From Auriscalpium vulgare (lineage: Eukaryota > Basidiomycota > Agaricomycetes > Russulales > Auriscalpiaceae), in contig JAHBBC010000009.1 of the NCBI GenBank assembly GCA_019915015.1, positions 1,488,001 through 1,552,000 of the forward strand: a stretch of DNA of 64,000 bases, in the 5' to 3' direction. This document shows positions 43,690 to 53,622 of the stretch, one piece after another (position 1 is the first letter of the stretch; each line of letters opens with the position of its first letter). A program made the translations under genes and the position numbers. The notes under the pieces are model-generated. The model searched no databases, was not told the DNA's origin, and was given only the letters and a program-made list of their open reading frames with translations.

Positions 43690-44489
43690 ACCCGTCCGCA
43701 CCGAGGCGGGGCAGCGATGGGTCGCGGGGCGAGCTCGTATCGGGCTCTCGTTCGTTGATGCAGGACACCCTGATATCAACCTGCGCCAGCTTTGCCTGGA
43801 CGGCTTTCTGCAGCCGGTGCCACGGCCGTTCGGCGGTAGCTTGCTGCAGGAGGATCTGTGGAGAAAAGGCCGGACGTGAGCCGAGGGGACGTTCATTCGT
43901 CTGTCCAACGCACCAGGTAGAATCCTCCGAGAACCAGCATCCCCCTCAGGCGAAGGCCTTGTTGCCACTGCACTGTGAGCTCATGGTTTGCCCTGGACGA
44001 AGGAGTCGATACCTGATAGGACGTTCAGTGCCAAAACGTACGAGTATCTGTTGAGACATCTTACCATTCGTTCCTCGAAACGCGGAAGGCCCTCCAACGA
44101 TGTCGAAATCGGTGCGCTGGAGAGGATCCCTGTGTGGGCATGGAGGCCTCTACGTTGTGATAGGCCTGGAGACGACAGCGCGTACTGCGGCGGGACGGTG
44201 GTCAGCAAGGCCAGGATGGAGGGGAGCCGGGGTTACATACATCCGGAGTTCATTATGTGCTTTGCCTTGCGGATCCGTGCGGCAGTGGGCCGCGGGGATC
44301 CTCACCGTGCGAGCGCGCCCTCTGGCCCATCTTGGACGGCGGCGGGATCGGCGGGCGGGACAGTATCGGAGTGGGAGGGGAACTGGAGGATTGCGCGGGA
44401 GCGAAGAGCTGCTGGGCCAGAGCAACCGGCCGATCCTTTGCTTCGTGATGTTGATTAGCGCCCATCCGCTTGTCTTCTTTTCTTACAAA
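43690..44489. other. Flank of the MULE gene, no gene supported
   Basis: Presumably holds the MULE's 5' end and a terminal repeat, but no inverted partner was recognised on the other side of the transposase. Open frames here lack motifs. Confidence 0.25.
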
Positions 44490-46768
44490 TGTTCTGCCGG
44501 GCTCACTGTCCACGGTCCGGAGACCAAAGTCACGTGACTTTGGTTCGAAATGAAAAACCGAAAAGTCGCGGTGGAATCCCCGCTCGACGGGGAATCAGGC
44601 GTATCAGCGGCCCTTGGGTGGTCGCGTGGGTCCCCCAACCGTGGCCTTGTACTGCGCGGTACGTATGCGTTCACGAGGTGAATGAATCCATACATCGCGT
44701 CGACCCAGTCCTCGAACCCGTCGTGCTCGTTTTCTGCCACGTCGCCCGGTTGGCGCCTTCGTCGTGATATTCCGTCAGGCCCATGAAACAGGCCGGGCAC
44801 GTGAACGAGGACGAAATGGAACATTAGAATGGCGATGATCCACCTATTCATGCTGGCCGAGGGTTCAATATCAGGGTTGTCGAGCATGCCCTTAATGTAG
44901 CGTGCGTCGACTTCCACGACCATGTTCCGCACCCCGATGAGATATATCTTCAGCGCGCGCAGCGCCCGAAACAGGCCGTATAATTCTAACTTTGGTTGCG
45001 AAAAACGCGCCTCGCGATCGTTCAACGCGATGGACCCAAACCGTGCGTACCGACGCTTCTTGCGACTCTTCGGATCGTCGGCGTCAGCCTGGCATAGCAA
45101 GAACCCGACCGCAATAGGAGACGTATCGACCGCGAGGATAACCGGTTCGCCCGACTGATAGTCGATCGGTTTCAGGGCTGGCGACTCCAGCAACGCGCTC
45201 TTGAGATCTTCCATGGCTGCTAACTGCTCCGCTCCAAATTCGAACGGCACATCTTTCCTCGTAAGGTGCGTGAGCGCATGCGCGCGATGCGCAAAATGGT
45301 GGATGAAGATCCTGAGCACCCCGACCGTCCCGAGGAACGCCCGTACATCGGACAGGTCTTGACATGGCCCCCAGTTCACAATCTTAGCGACGCGTTGCTC
45401 ATCGGGGATCCGTCCGTCCCTTGTGCAGCGATGTCCGACCACAACAATTTCTGGTGCGCACAAAATAGTCTTCCAGCCCGAAAACGTCCCGCCCGAATAC
45501 CCCATGCGCTGCACGACGCGGTTGAGATTCTGGAAGTGTTCCCATAAAAATCGGCGGATGCCCCCGTTGTCGGCGATTGTCTCGTACTTCCCCTGGTCGT
45601 CCTTGTATTCGCTCGCGGGGCCCTTGACCGGTACGTCGTCAATAAACGGTATCGTGACGTGGGGAATTTCCGGCCTTAGGATATGTGTGACGTCGTCGTG
45701 GAAGATAGGCACTGAATTCGTCCAGCCCATCGGTAGCGTTACCAACCGTAGCGCGCCGTAGGGGGTCTGGAACGTAGTGAGGTCGCGCGACGCTGGGTCC
45801 AACGCTCGCTCGTCGTATCCGACGTACAGATCCAGCATCGCGCCGCAGGCCCGCCCCGCGAATTGCTCGGCTAGTTGGTCGGTAAACGGAGGCACACCGG
45901 AATGAGCTATCGTGACTGCGTTTAACGGCTCCAGGCTGTGCACTATGCGCAGGCTCGTTCCATCCTTTTTGACGACGCAGAACCACCGCAACCTATACGA
46001 CGAATTGGATGGCTCGTAGACGTTCGCGGCCAACTTCCTACTGATTTGTTCCATGACTTGGTCGTAGATTCCCGGCGGGATCGGTATGTTGCGTTGTACC
46101 CATGGCGTGTGCGGCACGACGGGTATCGTGACCGGCGGAAAGAAATCTTCGCGGAAGTGGCCCCGCTCGCTGTCGTCCCACGCGAACGCACCGTTGTGCT
46201 CGCACATAAAATGGTGCATCAGCTTGCGTTCCTCCTTCCACAAAAAGTCTCCCTCATGAACTACGTCGAATTGGTCGCGGCGCTCCTCGGTGAAACGCCC
46301 TGTCGGCCGAAAGTCGGGGGGCTTCGTCGGTAACTTGGGTAGTGTCGCTAGCGGGTCGCCTCGTATGTCGCGTATGATTCTGAACTGTCCAGGCAAGTCG
46401 GCTAGTACTGGCTTCACTTTTAGGTGGGCTGGCTTATACTTTTTCTTGGTCGCTGCGAAAACCGCGCGTGCCCGCGCGCTGCTTGGCAACGACTTACAGT
46501 CGCGAAATTCCTGTTCGCCTGCGAACGAGGGCACCCCGGCTGGGGTGAGAAAGAAGACGGGCGCCGATGGAACGTCTAAGGTCGCGTCCGTCGGCCGATG
46601 AAATATTGGAGGGGTAGATTCTGGGAGATCGCAAAACGATAAATAGGTTGCTCGTAATTCTTCCGGCGAACTAGAGGAGTCGAAGGGGACCACGGCTTCC
46701 ACGGAAATAGGATCGGCGGCGTCGCCCGTGAACTCGAGGACGAGCGCCACTTCCGCCTGGTCGTCCAA
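44483..46768 (-). pseudogene. Gypsy-2 pol: RT-RNase H, integrase missing
   Basis: Encodes a linker, RT (WFCVVKKDGTSLRIVHS, TLPMGWTNSVPIFHDD, catalytic PFIDDVP), the connection (FLGTVGVLRIFIHHFAHRA) and RNase H (EPVILAVDTSPIAVG, FSQPKLELYGLFRALR, VEVDARYIKG, PGLFHGPDGISRRRR). The frame then continues through a linker (FEDWVDAMYGFIHLV) into the LTR-edge fragment at 44490-44570. The zinc-binding and integrase domains expected next are absent, so the element is not autonomous. Pol is open upstream of the first shown codon and overlaps the gag stop in the -1 frame. Confidence 0.75.
44490..44570 (+). mobile_element. LTR-edge fragment with CACGTG palindrome
   Basis: CTTACAAATGTTCTG(C)CGGGCTCACT matches the reverse complement of 29410-29447, so this is the outer edge of a Gypsy-1-type LTR in plus orientation. 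It includes the perfect palindrome CCAAAGTCACGTGACTTTGG (44524-44543). It abuts the 3' part of Gypsy-2 pol, whose frame reads through it and stops at 44483. Confidence 0.45.
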
Positions 46769-46776
46769 CGACGCCT

Positions 46777-49314
46777 CTAGAGCCGAAAATCCCTGCGCTC
46801 GCCGGCGCTCTGAACGATGCGACGCGAGCCTCGCTCTACTGTCGGGACGGTCGCCGTCGCTCGAGTGTTGGGATCGGTGATCGTGATGGTCTGTCGCTCA
46901 TCGACAAAGTTGCGGACTATACTCCCAGTGAGGACGTCGAAGGGCCTCCCTAGCAGGATGTCGTAGGCCGGAGAACGTATGACGTGTATCTGCACGTAGA
47001 GCGTAATGTCGCCTAGCTTTAGCGCTACGTTGCGGGCGAGTCCGAGGGATTTGTCAATCGAGCCGTTGGCGGAAAGCATGTCCAGTGTGATCGCGGGATC
47101 GTATGCCAGGCCGAGAAAATGACAAACGTCTTCGGACATGGAGATGACCTGCGACCCTGGATCCAGGATGGCCTCAATGTGCGCTTGGTTATCCACCAAG
47201 GGCAGGACCGCTCGCAATGCCGATGACTCCTTTGCGACCACCAGCGGGGCCGGTTTCTCGGCCGAGGCACTCATCAACGTCAGCATCGGGTCGGAGAGCA
47301 CCAGCGACCCGCGAGGCGGCACCGCTGGCTGGCTCTGTATGGCCTGCAAGAACGACGACGGCATGTGCGAGGTGTATCCCCGCGCTCGATCTCTCTCCTG
47401 CTCGCGCTCTTCCTCGTACAAGTCGCCTGGTAAGTCCGACCACTCCTTGGTAGGCTCTTCGCCTTCCGCTACGGCCGTGTGCAGGACCGCTACTGGGGAG
47501 TCCCCGCTGGACAATACCGGGGCCGCTATGCGTCGCGGGGTGATAGCGTATCGCAACTGGGAGCGTACTTCTGGTGCCAGCGACAGTAACTCGCTCTGCG
47601 TCAGAGTGACGGAAGTCCCCATTGCGCGGCCGTAGACTTCCTTCGCGACTTCTTCACTATGGATGGGCGTGTCCTTGGTATAGGCGGCGACTGGTTTCTT
47701 CCCTTTGTCTGGTCGGGACGCGTCCCCGACGGGTATGTAGGTTGCGTCGGGTACGGAGGCAAAAGGATGGATGGGTTCCGGCTCTATCTCGTCGGGGTCC
47801 TTCTCGACTGTCGGTTCGCCCTCGCTCGCTTCCCTCGCTTCTTCCGCATCCTCTGGATCTTCGGGCACCGCGAACGTAACCTTCGGCCGTTTTGCCGTGA
47901 ATTTCGACGGGGATATCACCACCTCAGGGACTAGCTTCTTGGATCGCACTCTCTCCCCGGGCAGCGGACCGATTGGTGGCGGTAACTCTCCGTTGCGAAT
48001 CGCAGCCTCCCTTCGGGCCCGGCCGGCGTTCCTCTGCTCCTTCATGAGTGTTAGCACCGCCATCTCTTGACGCAACTCCTCGAGTTGCTCGTCGTCCGTC
48101 AACGGCGGGATTAACTGGATGAGCCCGGCGACGGGCTGGTCGCGCGCAGGTCGGAGTGGGTAGTCGGTGACAGCGATGGGGCCTGTCGATGCCAACATCA
48201 TTGTTTCCGTCGCGTTGCCCGCGACTCTGGCCGCGACGTCGGCGCGCAGCCCGGACGGGTCCGTGCGATAATATTCGTCTACCCTCGCTTGAATTGGGCC
48301 TGGTCCGAATGGCACTGGCCTGCCGCTCTGGAGTACCACCTGGTTCATCTCGTTGCGTACCACCCGCCCCGTCGCTATGTAGTCTTGCAGGACGAGGCAT
48401 TCGCGGATGAAGTGCTCGGGACCGTTGCAGAACGAGCACCTGGTGCCATCCTGTCCCGGGGCCGGGCGAGGATGATCGAAACGAGCGGCCGACGCCATCA
48501 TCGGGCCCGGTGGCCCGCGCGTGTACGCCGACGGCTGCGGGCCTGCGTTACTCACCCCTATCGCATCGGCTCTCCCCGCGCTATACGCTTTCGCGATCTG
48601 CTCGGCCGCCTTCTCCATCAGAGCGGCAAACTGCTCGACCTTGATCGCAGGTTCTTCCGCCTTGACGGCCACGGGTTGGGACAAGTCGGCCAGACCCGCG
48701 GGGACGCTGAGCCCTGCCAATCGCGGGGTGCTCGACGTGCCGTGCAGCACGTACCGTGCCGCTTCCACTATTTGGTCCATCGGGTACGGGCCGTCGCGAT
48801 CGTGGTCGGGATACTTCAGCTGCAGCCACTGCTCTATCCTATCTTGCAGTCCCTTCTGAAATCCACGCAAGAAAGTGTAGTCGCGGTCGCGCTCGGAGAT
48901 CCGCTGCCGCCCTATAAGAAACTGGGAGATCGCGTAGAAACCGCGATAGTATTCCCCAACGTCGCCGATGGTCGTGATGCCTCGGCGGGCTGTCTCGGCG
49001 ACGAGCTGATCGAGGTCGCCCATCGTGTATTTGCGCTCCTCGTCCGCTCCGGGGTATAGCGCTATGATCGCGGTCACGAACTCTTCGAACGTCGCATTGC
49101 CCGCGTACTGGGGTCGGCTTTGCCACTGGTCTGCTGTAAGGACGTCCAGGTATCGCGTGGCGTGCTCCTTCTTCTCCTGGTCCTGGCCGTCCTCGATACC
49201 CGCCCGTGTGAACAAGTGCCTCAATTCCGCGAAATAGCGTTGCAGCTCGCGCGGCTTAAGATTGTCGAACTTAGGGGCTTGGCGGTCGCCACGGGTAGGC
49301 ATCGGAGTGGCCAT
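46777..49314 (-). CDS. Gypsy-2 gag-protease, main part
   Basis: Order: MATPMPTRGDRQAPKFDN, a capsid-like helical domain (LQRYFAELRHLFTRAGIE, GNATFEEFVTAIIALYPGA), zinc knuckle C-SF-C-NGPE-H-FIRE-C, a charged linker, and retropepsin ILDPGSQVISMSEDVC..ILLGRPF. As in Gypsy-1 the active-site triad reads D-P-G. A single in-frame TGA (49375-49377) separates it from a same-frame N-terminal segment (49378-49959). Confidence 0.75.
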   Translation of the reverse strand: MATPMPTRGDRQAPKFDNLKPRELQRYFAELRHLFTRAGIEDGQDQEKKEHATRYLDVLTADQWQSRPQYAGNATFEEFVTAIIALYPGADEERKYTMGDLDQLVAETARRGITTIGDVGEYYRGFYAISQFLIGRQRISERDRDYTFLRGFQKGLQDRIEQWLQLKYPDHDRDGPYPMDQIVEAARYVLHGTSSTPRLAGLSVPAGLADLSQPVAVKAEEPAIKVEQFAALMEKAAEQIAKAYSAGRADAIGVSNAGPQPSAYTRGPPGPMMASAARFDHPRPAPGQDGTRCSFCNGPEHFIRECLVLQDYIATGRVVRNEMNQVVLQSGRPVPFGPGPIQARVDEYYRTDPSGLRADVAARVAGNATETMMLASTGPIAVTDYPLRPARDQPVAGLIQLIPPLTDDEQLEELRQEMAVLTLMKEQRNAGRARREAAIRNGELPPPIGPLPGERVRSKKLVPEVVISPSKFTAKRPKVTFAVPEDPEDAEEAREASEGEPTVEKDPDEIEPEPIHPFASVPDATYIPVGDASRPDKGKKPVAAYTKDTPIHSEEVAKEVYGRAMGTSVTLTQSELLSLAPEVRSQLRYAITPRRIAAPVLSSGDSPVAVLHTAVAEGEEPTKEWSDLPGDLYEEEREQERDRARGYTSHMPSSFLQAIQSQPAVPPRGSLVLSDPMLTLMSASAEKPAPLVVAKESSALRAVLPLVDNQAHIEAILDPGSQVISMSEDVCHFLGLAYDPAITLDMLSANGSIDKSLGLARNVALKLGDITLYVQIHVIRSPAYDILLGRPFDVLTGSIVRNFVDERQTITITDPNTRATATVPTVERGSRRIVQSAGERRDFRL

Positions 49315-49374
49315 GGTCGTGCGACGGGGTAAACGCGATAACGGAGTACTGGATTGCGATGTGGGAGAAACTGG

Positions 49375-49959
49375 TCAGGAAACCTGTGCGGCCGCTCCAC
49401 GCCCGTCTCCTGATAAACCTCCGTGCGTTCCGACGTTTCCGCGGTCGGAAGCCAAGCGGTCGCTGTCGGGAGGCACCTGTGCCTCGTCTCGGTCCTCATC
49501 AATCAGCGCAGCCACTTCGGGCTCCGATTCCGACAGGGTAAGCTCCGGCGACGACCATTGTCGCATCGCTCCGCCAGTCAGCAACTCGATCGACGCTTCG
49601 TTGACGTCCAGGAGCTCCTGATGGAGGGACCGTCTACCATCCCAACCGTGCTCCGACTCTTCCGATTGGACAGGGCCTGCCTCCGCGTTTTGATCGCCGG
49701 GAGCCTCGCCCGCAGCATCCCCGTTGTTCTCGGGTGCTGCGTCCGACACACCCGATGCCTCGCCGTCGTCGTTTTCGTTGTCGCCCTCGGCGCCTTCAGC
49801 GCTGGAAGTCGCGCGCTCTTCGTCCGACGCCCCACCTTCCGACGATGCGAGGTGTCCTGGCATGGACTCCGCCCGCTGACTAGTCGAGTACTCCGACGGG
49901 GCCGATCGGGGCGGTGCGCGTCGAGTGGGCTCTACGATAACCCTCGCCTTTGGTGCCAT
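49375..49959 (-). pseudogene. Gypsy-2 gag N-terminal segment, ends at in-frame stop
   Basis: ATG 49959 opens MAPKARVIVEPTRRAP, then a long Glu/Ala/Ser-rich acidic region, ending AAAQVS at TGA. The next in-frame codons continue without another stop to the gag start at 49314, about 60 bases away. In Gypsy-1 the acidic N-terminus and capsid are one frame. So this is either a nonsense mutation or a stop that is read through or spliced (a GTTTCC...CCAG stretch surrounds it). Confidence 0.6.
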
Positions 49960-49986
49960 CGGGTTGCTGAGCGGTTGACACTAGCC

Positions 49987-50004
49987 CCCTCGCGGTGGGC
50001 TCCA
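49987..50004 (-). other. Gypsy-2 primer-binding site
   Basis: The same 18-mer as Gypsy-1 (TGGAGCCCACCGCGAGGG on the minus strand), 4 bases from the LTR start TGATG at 50009 and 28 bases upstream of the gag ATG at 49959. Confidence 0.65.
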
Positions 50005-50008
50005 CAAA

Positions 50009-51063
50009 TGATGAGAAGAACCCTGGGGGAGGCCCCGGGAACGTCGATAGAAATGGAGGGAGCGAGCAGCCAACCGCTGGCCCAAGAGGTAGTGGGTCGG
50101 AGGAAGAAACCCGAGATCGCGACCGTGCCCCGAACAAACCACCCAGGACCCCGCGGGTCCTGCCCTCGTCCTGCGTCCCTCTCCCTCTCTCTCTCTCTCC
50201 GCTCCCGTCCGACCGTCGCACGTTGCGTCTCCTCCCACACTATTCGGTGCGACCCTCCCATCTGTCGCCGCTGGCCCGTCCTAGTCGCGGAGTCGCCCTT
50301 GCCGTCCGACCGTCCGACCTGTGTCCCTGCGCTTGTACCGTCCGAGTAGCTATCCTAGAATATAAATGTCAGTCATAAAACCTACCACACTGTATCACTC
50401 CAGTCTGTGGTTGAGTCGGGGCAGCGTAGCCCGTGGTATCGCAAAGGTGGCGCGACCCGGATGTCGCTACGGCTTCCTGGTTTAAGTCATCGTGTCGGGC
50501 TGGTCTGGCTGTGTCGCGTCGTGCGATGCTCTCCGTGAAGCAGGAATGAAAGGTGTAGTCTCGGGTGTAGGCCCAAGGTCCAAAAGTGTCTATACAAGAG
50601 TATGAATCACATCTATATACCGCTGCTTCGTCAGCTCTCCCACGGCCCGTGCACTCGCGCCCCGCTAAGTCTCGCCCCCCTCCACGGTACGCTTCCCCTA
50701 CGCCGTCTGTTATCGCAGCTGTGTTGCCCTGCCTCCGGAGTATCGCATCGTGGTCGTGTGGTTGCCTCGACGCCCTATGGGCGTCTCGGGGGTGTGTGTC
50801 GTTCTGTAGCGGTGCGATCGGCCCGTTTCGGTGCCTGTAGCGCGGCGGGTCCCATCACCGCCTGCGCACCGAGTTTGGTCATCAGCGTTGCTGTAAGTAT
50901 TGCTTGGCCTCGCAGGCCACTCCGACGGAGGTGATCCTCATCGGGCCGCACGCAACGCCCCGCTGGTCTAATCGCCGCGTCAATGCGACGCGAGTGGCGC
51001 AGGCTCTGGCTGCTGCCTGATCAATTGCCTGTTTGTTTTTCCTGCATTTCCTAACTTGGTGTG
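50009..51063 (-). mobile_element. Gypsy-2 5' LTR, outer end disturbed
   Basis: Starts TGATGAGAAG next to the primer-binding site. TATA-like elements on the minus strand are near 50613 (GTATATAGAT) and 50357. The sequence runs without recognisable genes to about 51063, where the inverted Helitron-like tail begins. The expected outer CA/TG end was not found, so the LTR is probably truncated there. Confidence 0.4.
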
Positions 51064-51106
51064 AAATGGCCAGTGCACGCATGGCAGTACAATTACTCTT
51101 AATCGT
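51064..51106 (-). mobile_element. Helitron-like tail, minus orientation
   Basis: ACAATTACTCTTAATCGT (51089-51106) is the reverse complement of the tail hairpin with one change. On its left AATGGCCAGTGCACGCATGG matches the bases beyond the hairpin at 23630-23657. The element body would extend to the right. Confidence 0.55.
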
Positions 51107-51163
51107 TGGGAGGGAGGAGGGCAGGTATCTTCTTGATTTGAAGATAGACTGAATTACAGATTA

Positions 51164-51430
51164 TCAACAAAGGTGTTGTGTCAGCCATAAGGTAGATGTT
51201 GTTTGGGTTAACACGTGTCTTGTCTGGAAGAACAAGTTTGTTATGTCCTTCTTACCCCAGATCTTCTTCCCCTTTGTGGAATCAGTGAGGATATTCTCAA
51301 TACACGAAAGGGGTAAGAGTCTGGGACAGTTTTGGCATTGAGCACACTGTAGTTGTTCACCTCCTGTGGGAGGGTGGTGAAGTCTGCCTTCAGGATGATA
51401 AAGGCGGGCAACACCTAGGGACTCAACAAG
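51164..51430 (-). pseudogene. Decayed Ty3/gypsy RT fragment (another lineage)
   Basis: In two frames on the minus strand: FTTLPQEVNNYSVLNAKTVPDSYP, then a frameshift, then CIENILTDSTKGKKIWGKKD and ITNLFFQTRHV, then a stop and NNIYLMADTTP. These match gypsy RT blocks (DYRxLNxxTVPDxYPLP, GKIWxKxDMTNxFFQTR). It differs from Gypsy-1 and Gypsy-2, so it is a separate dead element. Confidence 0.6.
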
Positions 51431-51955
51431 GGGGCAAATCCTCCCCGTGGCCACATGCTAGTTGAGGAGGGTGCACCATGCTTTGTAGTCCTTGCAAGGA
51501 CAGCTGTATGATTGTGTTGCAATTTTCTGCATAGCATCCTTGAGTCAGATGCGGTGATAGAGGGCCAAAATTCAAGGGCTATGCATTGCATTTGGTGGAC
51601 TGCTCTAGATGCTTGGGTGAGTTGGGTGAGCCATGCGGTAATGTGGCTGGCTGCGTGCGGACAGGTGATGCAACTGCATAGGGATGCTAGGGCAAAGCTG
51701 TGGTATTGACTGCGAGTGTGTGCCAGCTTGTCTAAATATATAGCGAGTTGGTGCAACCTTGGGCAAATATTGCAAGACTGTGGCAAACGTCATCTGACAA
51801 TGTGCAAGTGTGAGCGAGCGTCAGGCAAACTGCATGGAGCTACTGTGCAAACAGCTACAGAGCTAGCTGTCGTGTGAGTGGGTGAGTGAAAGTGATAGCA
51901 TTGGGGATACCTGGTGAAGATAGGAGCTGCTGCATAAGCGCCGCAGTGCATCAAG
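51431..51955. other. Non-coding, nothing recognised
   Basis: Only motif-free short open frames. It may be the body of the element whose tail is at 51064. Confidence 0.25.
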
Positions 51956-52528
51956 AGACTTCAGTTCCGTGGGGCACCCTCCGGGCCCACTTGGTATACT
52001 CCGCGGGGACCCTGCGGAGTCCCACATGCACCCCGCAGGCGCAGACCCGCCCAGTCATTGCTGGAGCGGCTGGAGCTCGTGCGCAGCGCATGAGACGCCG
52101 CGAGGTCCTTGCGGGAGCCGCCAGGACCGTGTGTGGCGGGGGCTCAGCGGCACCGTCGATGCAGCCGCCGTCCGCCCACGCAGGGGTCCTGCGCAACCAA
52201 CAGAACCCCGCGCCGCAGGAGTCGAGCGGCACTCACCATTGCTCTCCCGAGGGACTCCGCCGGCTCGTTGTTCGCTCAACGCATGGCACGCAGGGTCCTT
52301 GCGGGTGCGCAGGGTCCCCGCGGGGCGCAGGTGGCGGCAGCGTGGACGGTGTTTGGCCTGTCAGCTCCCGCGAGGACCTCGCGACATCTCGTGCGCTGCG
52401 CGCGAGCTCCAGCCGCTCCAGCAATGGCTGGGTGCACCTGAGCCGGCGGGGTGCATGGCGTGCGGGACTCCGCAGGGTCCCCGCGGAGTACACCGAGTGG
52501 GCCCGGAGGGTCCCTCACGGAATTGAAG
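51956..52528. repeat. Foldback element with ~165 bp arms
   Basis: 51956-52130 pairs with 52362-52528 in reverse complement: shared GGGCCCACT, TACTCCGCGGGGACCCTGCG, CATTGCTGGAGCGGCTGGAG, GCGAGGTCCT. The spacer is about 230 bases and GC-rich. Within each arm ACTCCGC..GCGGAGT forms a smaller hairpin. No transposase lies inside. A transcript would fold into a long double-stranded RNA. Confidence 0.7.
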
Positions 52529-52884
52529 TAGTACGTGCATCAGAATTGTATAAATGGTAGCCACCCACGTAGGAGGCATATCACTATGTTCGAAGCATAT
52601 CAGCGGAGCAAGGTGTATCAACATACCACTTTGCATATTGCTCACATAATCAAATGATCTGAACACAGGTGAGCAATATAAAAATGTCTCGTACTTTGCA
52701 AATGATCCAGACTCTGGGATCCTGGCCATTGTGTTTACATTAATTTTACCATTCTACAGATATATAATATGTATATATTGTATTGGGGAAAGGAAAAGAA
52801 AGTGATGAGAAGAGCAAAATGTATTGTAGAGCAAGAGTCAAGATAATGTTGGTATAGACTATACACAGCTTAACTATACCCACT
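52529..52884 (+). mobile_element. LTR-end fragment and start of composite repeat
   Basis: GGAGCAAGGTGTATCA (ending about 52619) matches the LTR ends at 658 and 2809. From about 52770 (TATATTGTATTGGGG, GAAGAGCAAAATG) the sequence is similar to 3325-3390, upstream of the tRNA-like head. Confidence 0.35.
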
Positions 52885-52969
52885 GCACTGTAGTCTAATG
52901 GTTAATGCTCTTATATTATATTGTGTAAGCAATGGGTTGTAGGTTCAATCCCCCCCTTTGCACATTTTT
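52885..52969 (+). other. tRNA-like Pol III head (SINE-like), copy 2
   Basis: A box TAGTCTAATGG (52891-52901), B box GGTTCAATCCC (52942-52952), terminator TTTTT (52965-52969). The spacing is within one base of copy 1 (3453-3531), while the sequence between the boxes has diverged. Confidence 0.55.
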
Positions 52970-52974
52970 AATAA

Positions 52975-53622
52975 TATAGATATTCAGCCCGGGTATTGTA
53001 GTAGCCGGGTTAGAGAGGCATGACGTAGTAAACCGGCTCAACCACTCGAAAACTACGTCATGCTTCTCTACACCAGCCGTGGGAACTTTTTACCAAAAAT
53101 AGAAATCCAGGAGCTTCTTTTTCTGATCATAGAACAATTGGAATTATATGCATATCTGCGCTAGTCAGCTTGGAAAACATAAAATACTCGCAGACACGAG
53201 CGTCTTTTGAAGCGCAAAGATGTGGAAAGACATTAGGCAGAAGCTACTTACCTAAGAATTATTGAGTTAGACAGGTGGGACAACGCAACTATCTATTTCC
53301 TTTTGTGACTTTCCTGATGTGCACTTTTTGACCTGACTGATTAGAGAAAGAAATGATTGAAAGTAGTTGTAGCACGGGAAGCTCCTTTCATTCGACTGAT
53401 TGAAGAAGTTAGAGCCAACAGCAAAACTACATGCAGTACTAGTATTATTTGAAGTGCAAAGAGCCTGCAACGCTTAGGGCAGGACCTGCTTAGCTAAGAA
53501 TTACTGAAAAAGGCAGTTGGGACGACGCGACTTGACCGTGGGATCTATTTCCTAAAGCGACTTATAATGTGTTCACATTTTGGCCTGACCTGTTGGAGAA
53601 AGAAACGATTAAGAGTAATCGT
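52975..53622 (+). mobile_element. Hairpin-tailed repeat, copy C
   Basis: TATTCAGCCCGGGTATTGTA and AGTAGCCGGG as in copy A; hairpin arms 53011-53029 and 53052-53070 (18 of 19 pairing); CGTGGGAA.TTTTTACC; degenerate tail ATGATTGAAAGTAGTTGT (53353-53370); canonical tail ACGATTAAGAGTAATCGT (53605-53622). No coding sequence. Confidence 0.6.

Noticed and set aside
35700..44480. KDZ transposase next to the oxygenase genes
   Set aside because: The only transposase found has MULE DDE blocks and a SWIM finger; no KDZ motifs were recogn­ised.
44490..44570. 3' LTR of Gypsy-2
   Set aside because: Its orientation is opposite to that expected for Gypsy-2; it matches the outer LTR edge in plus orientation, so it is a separate fragment.
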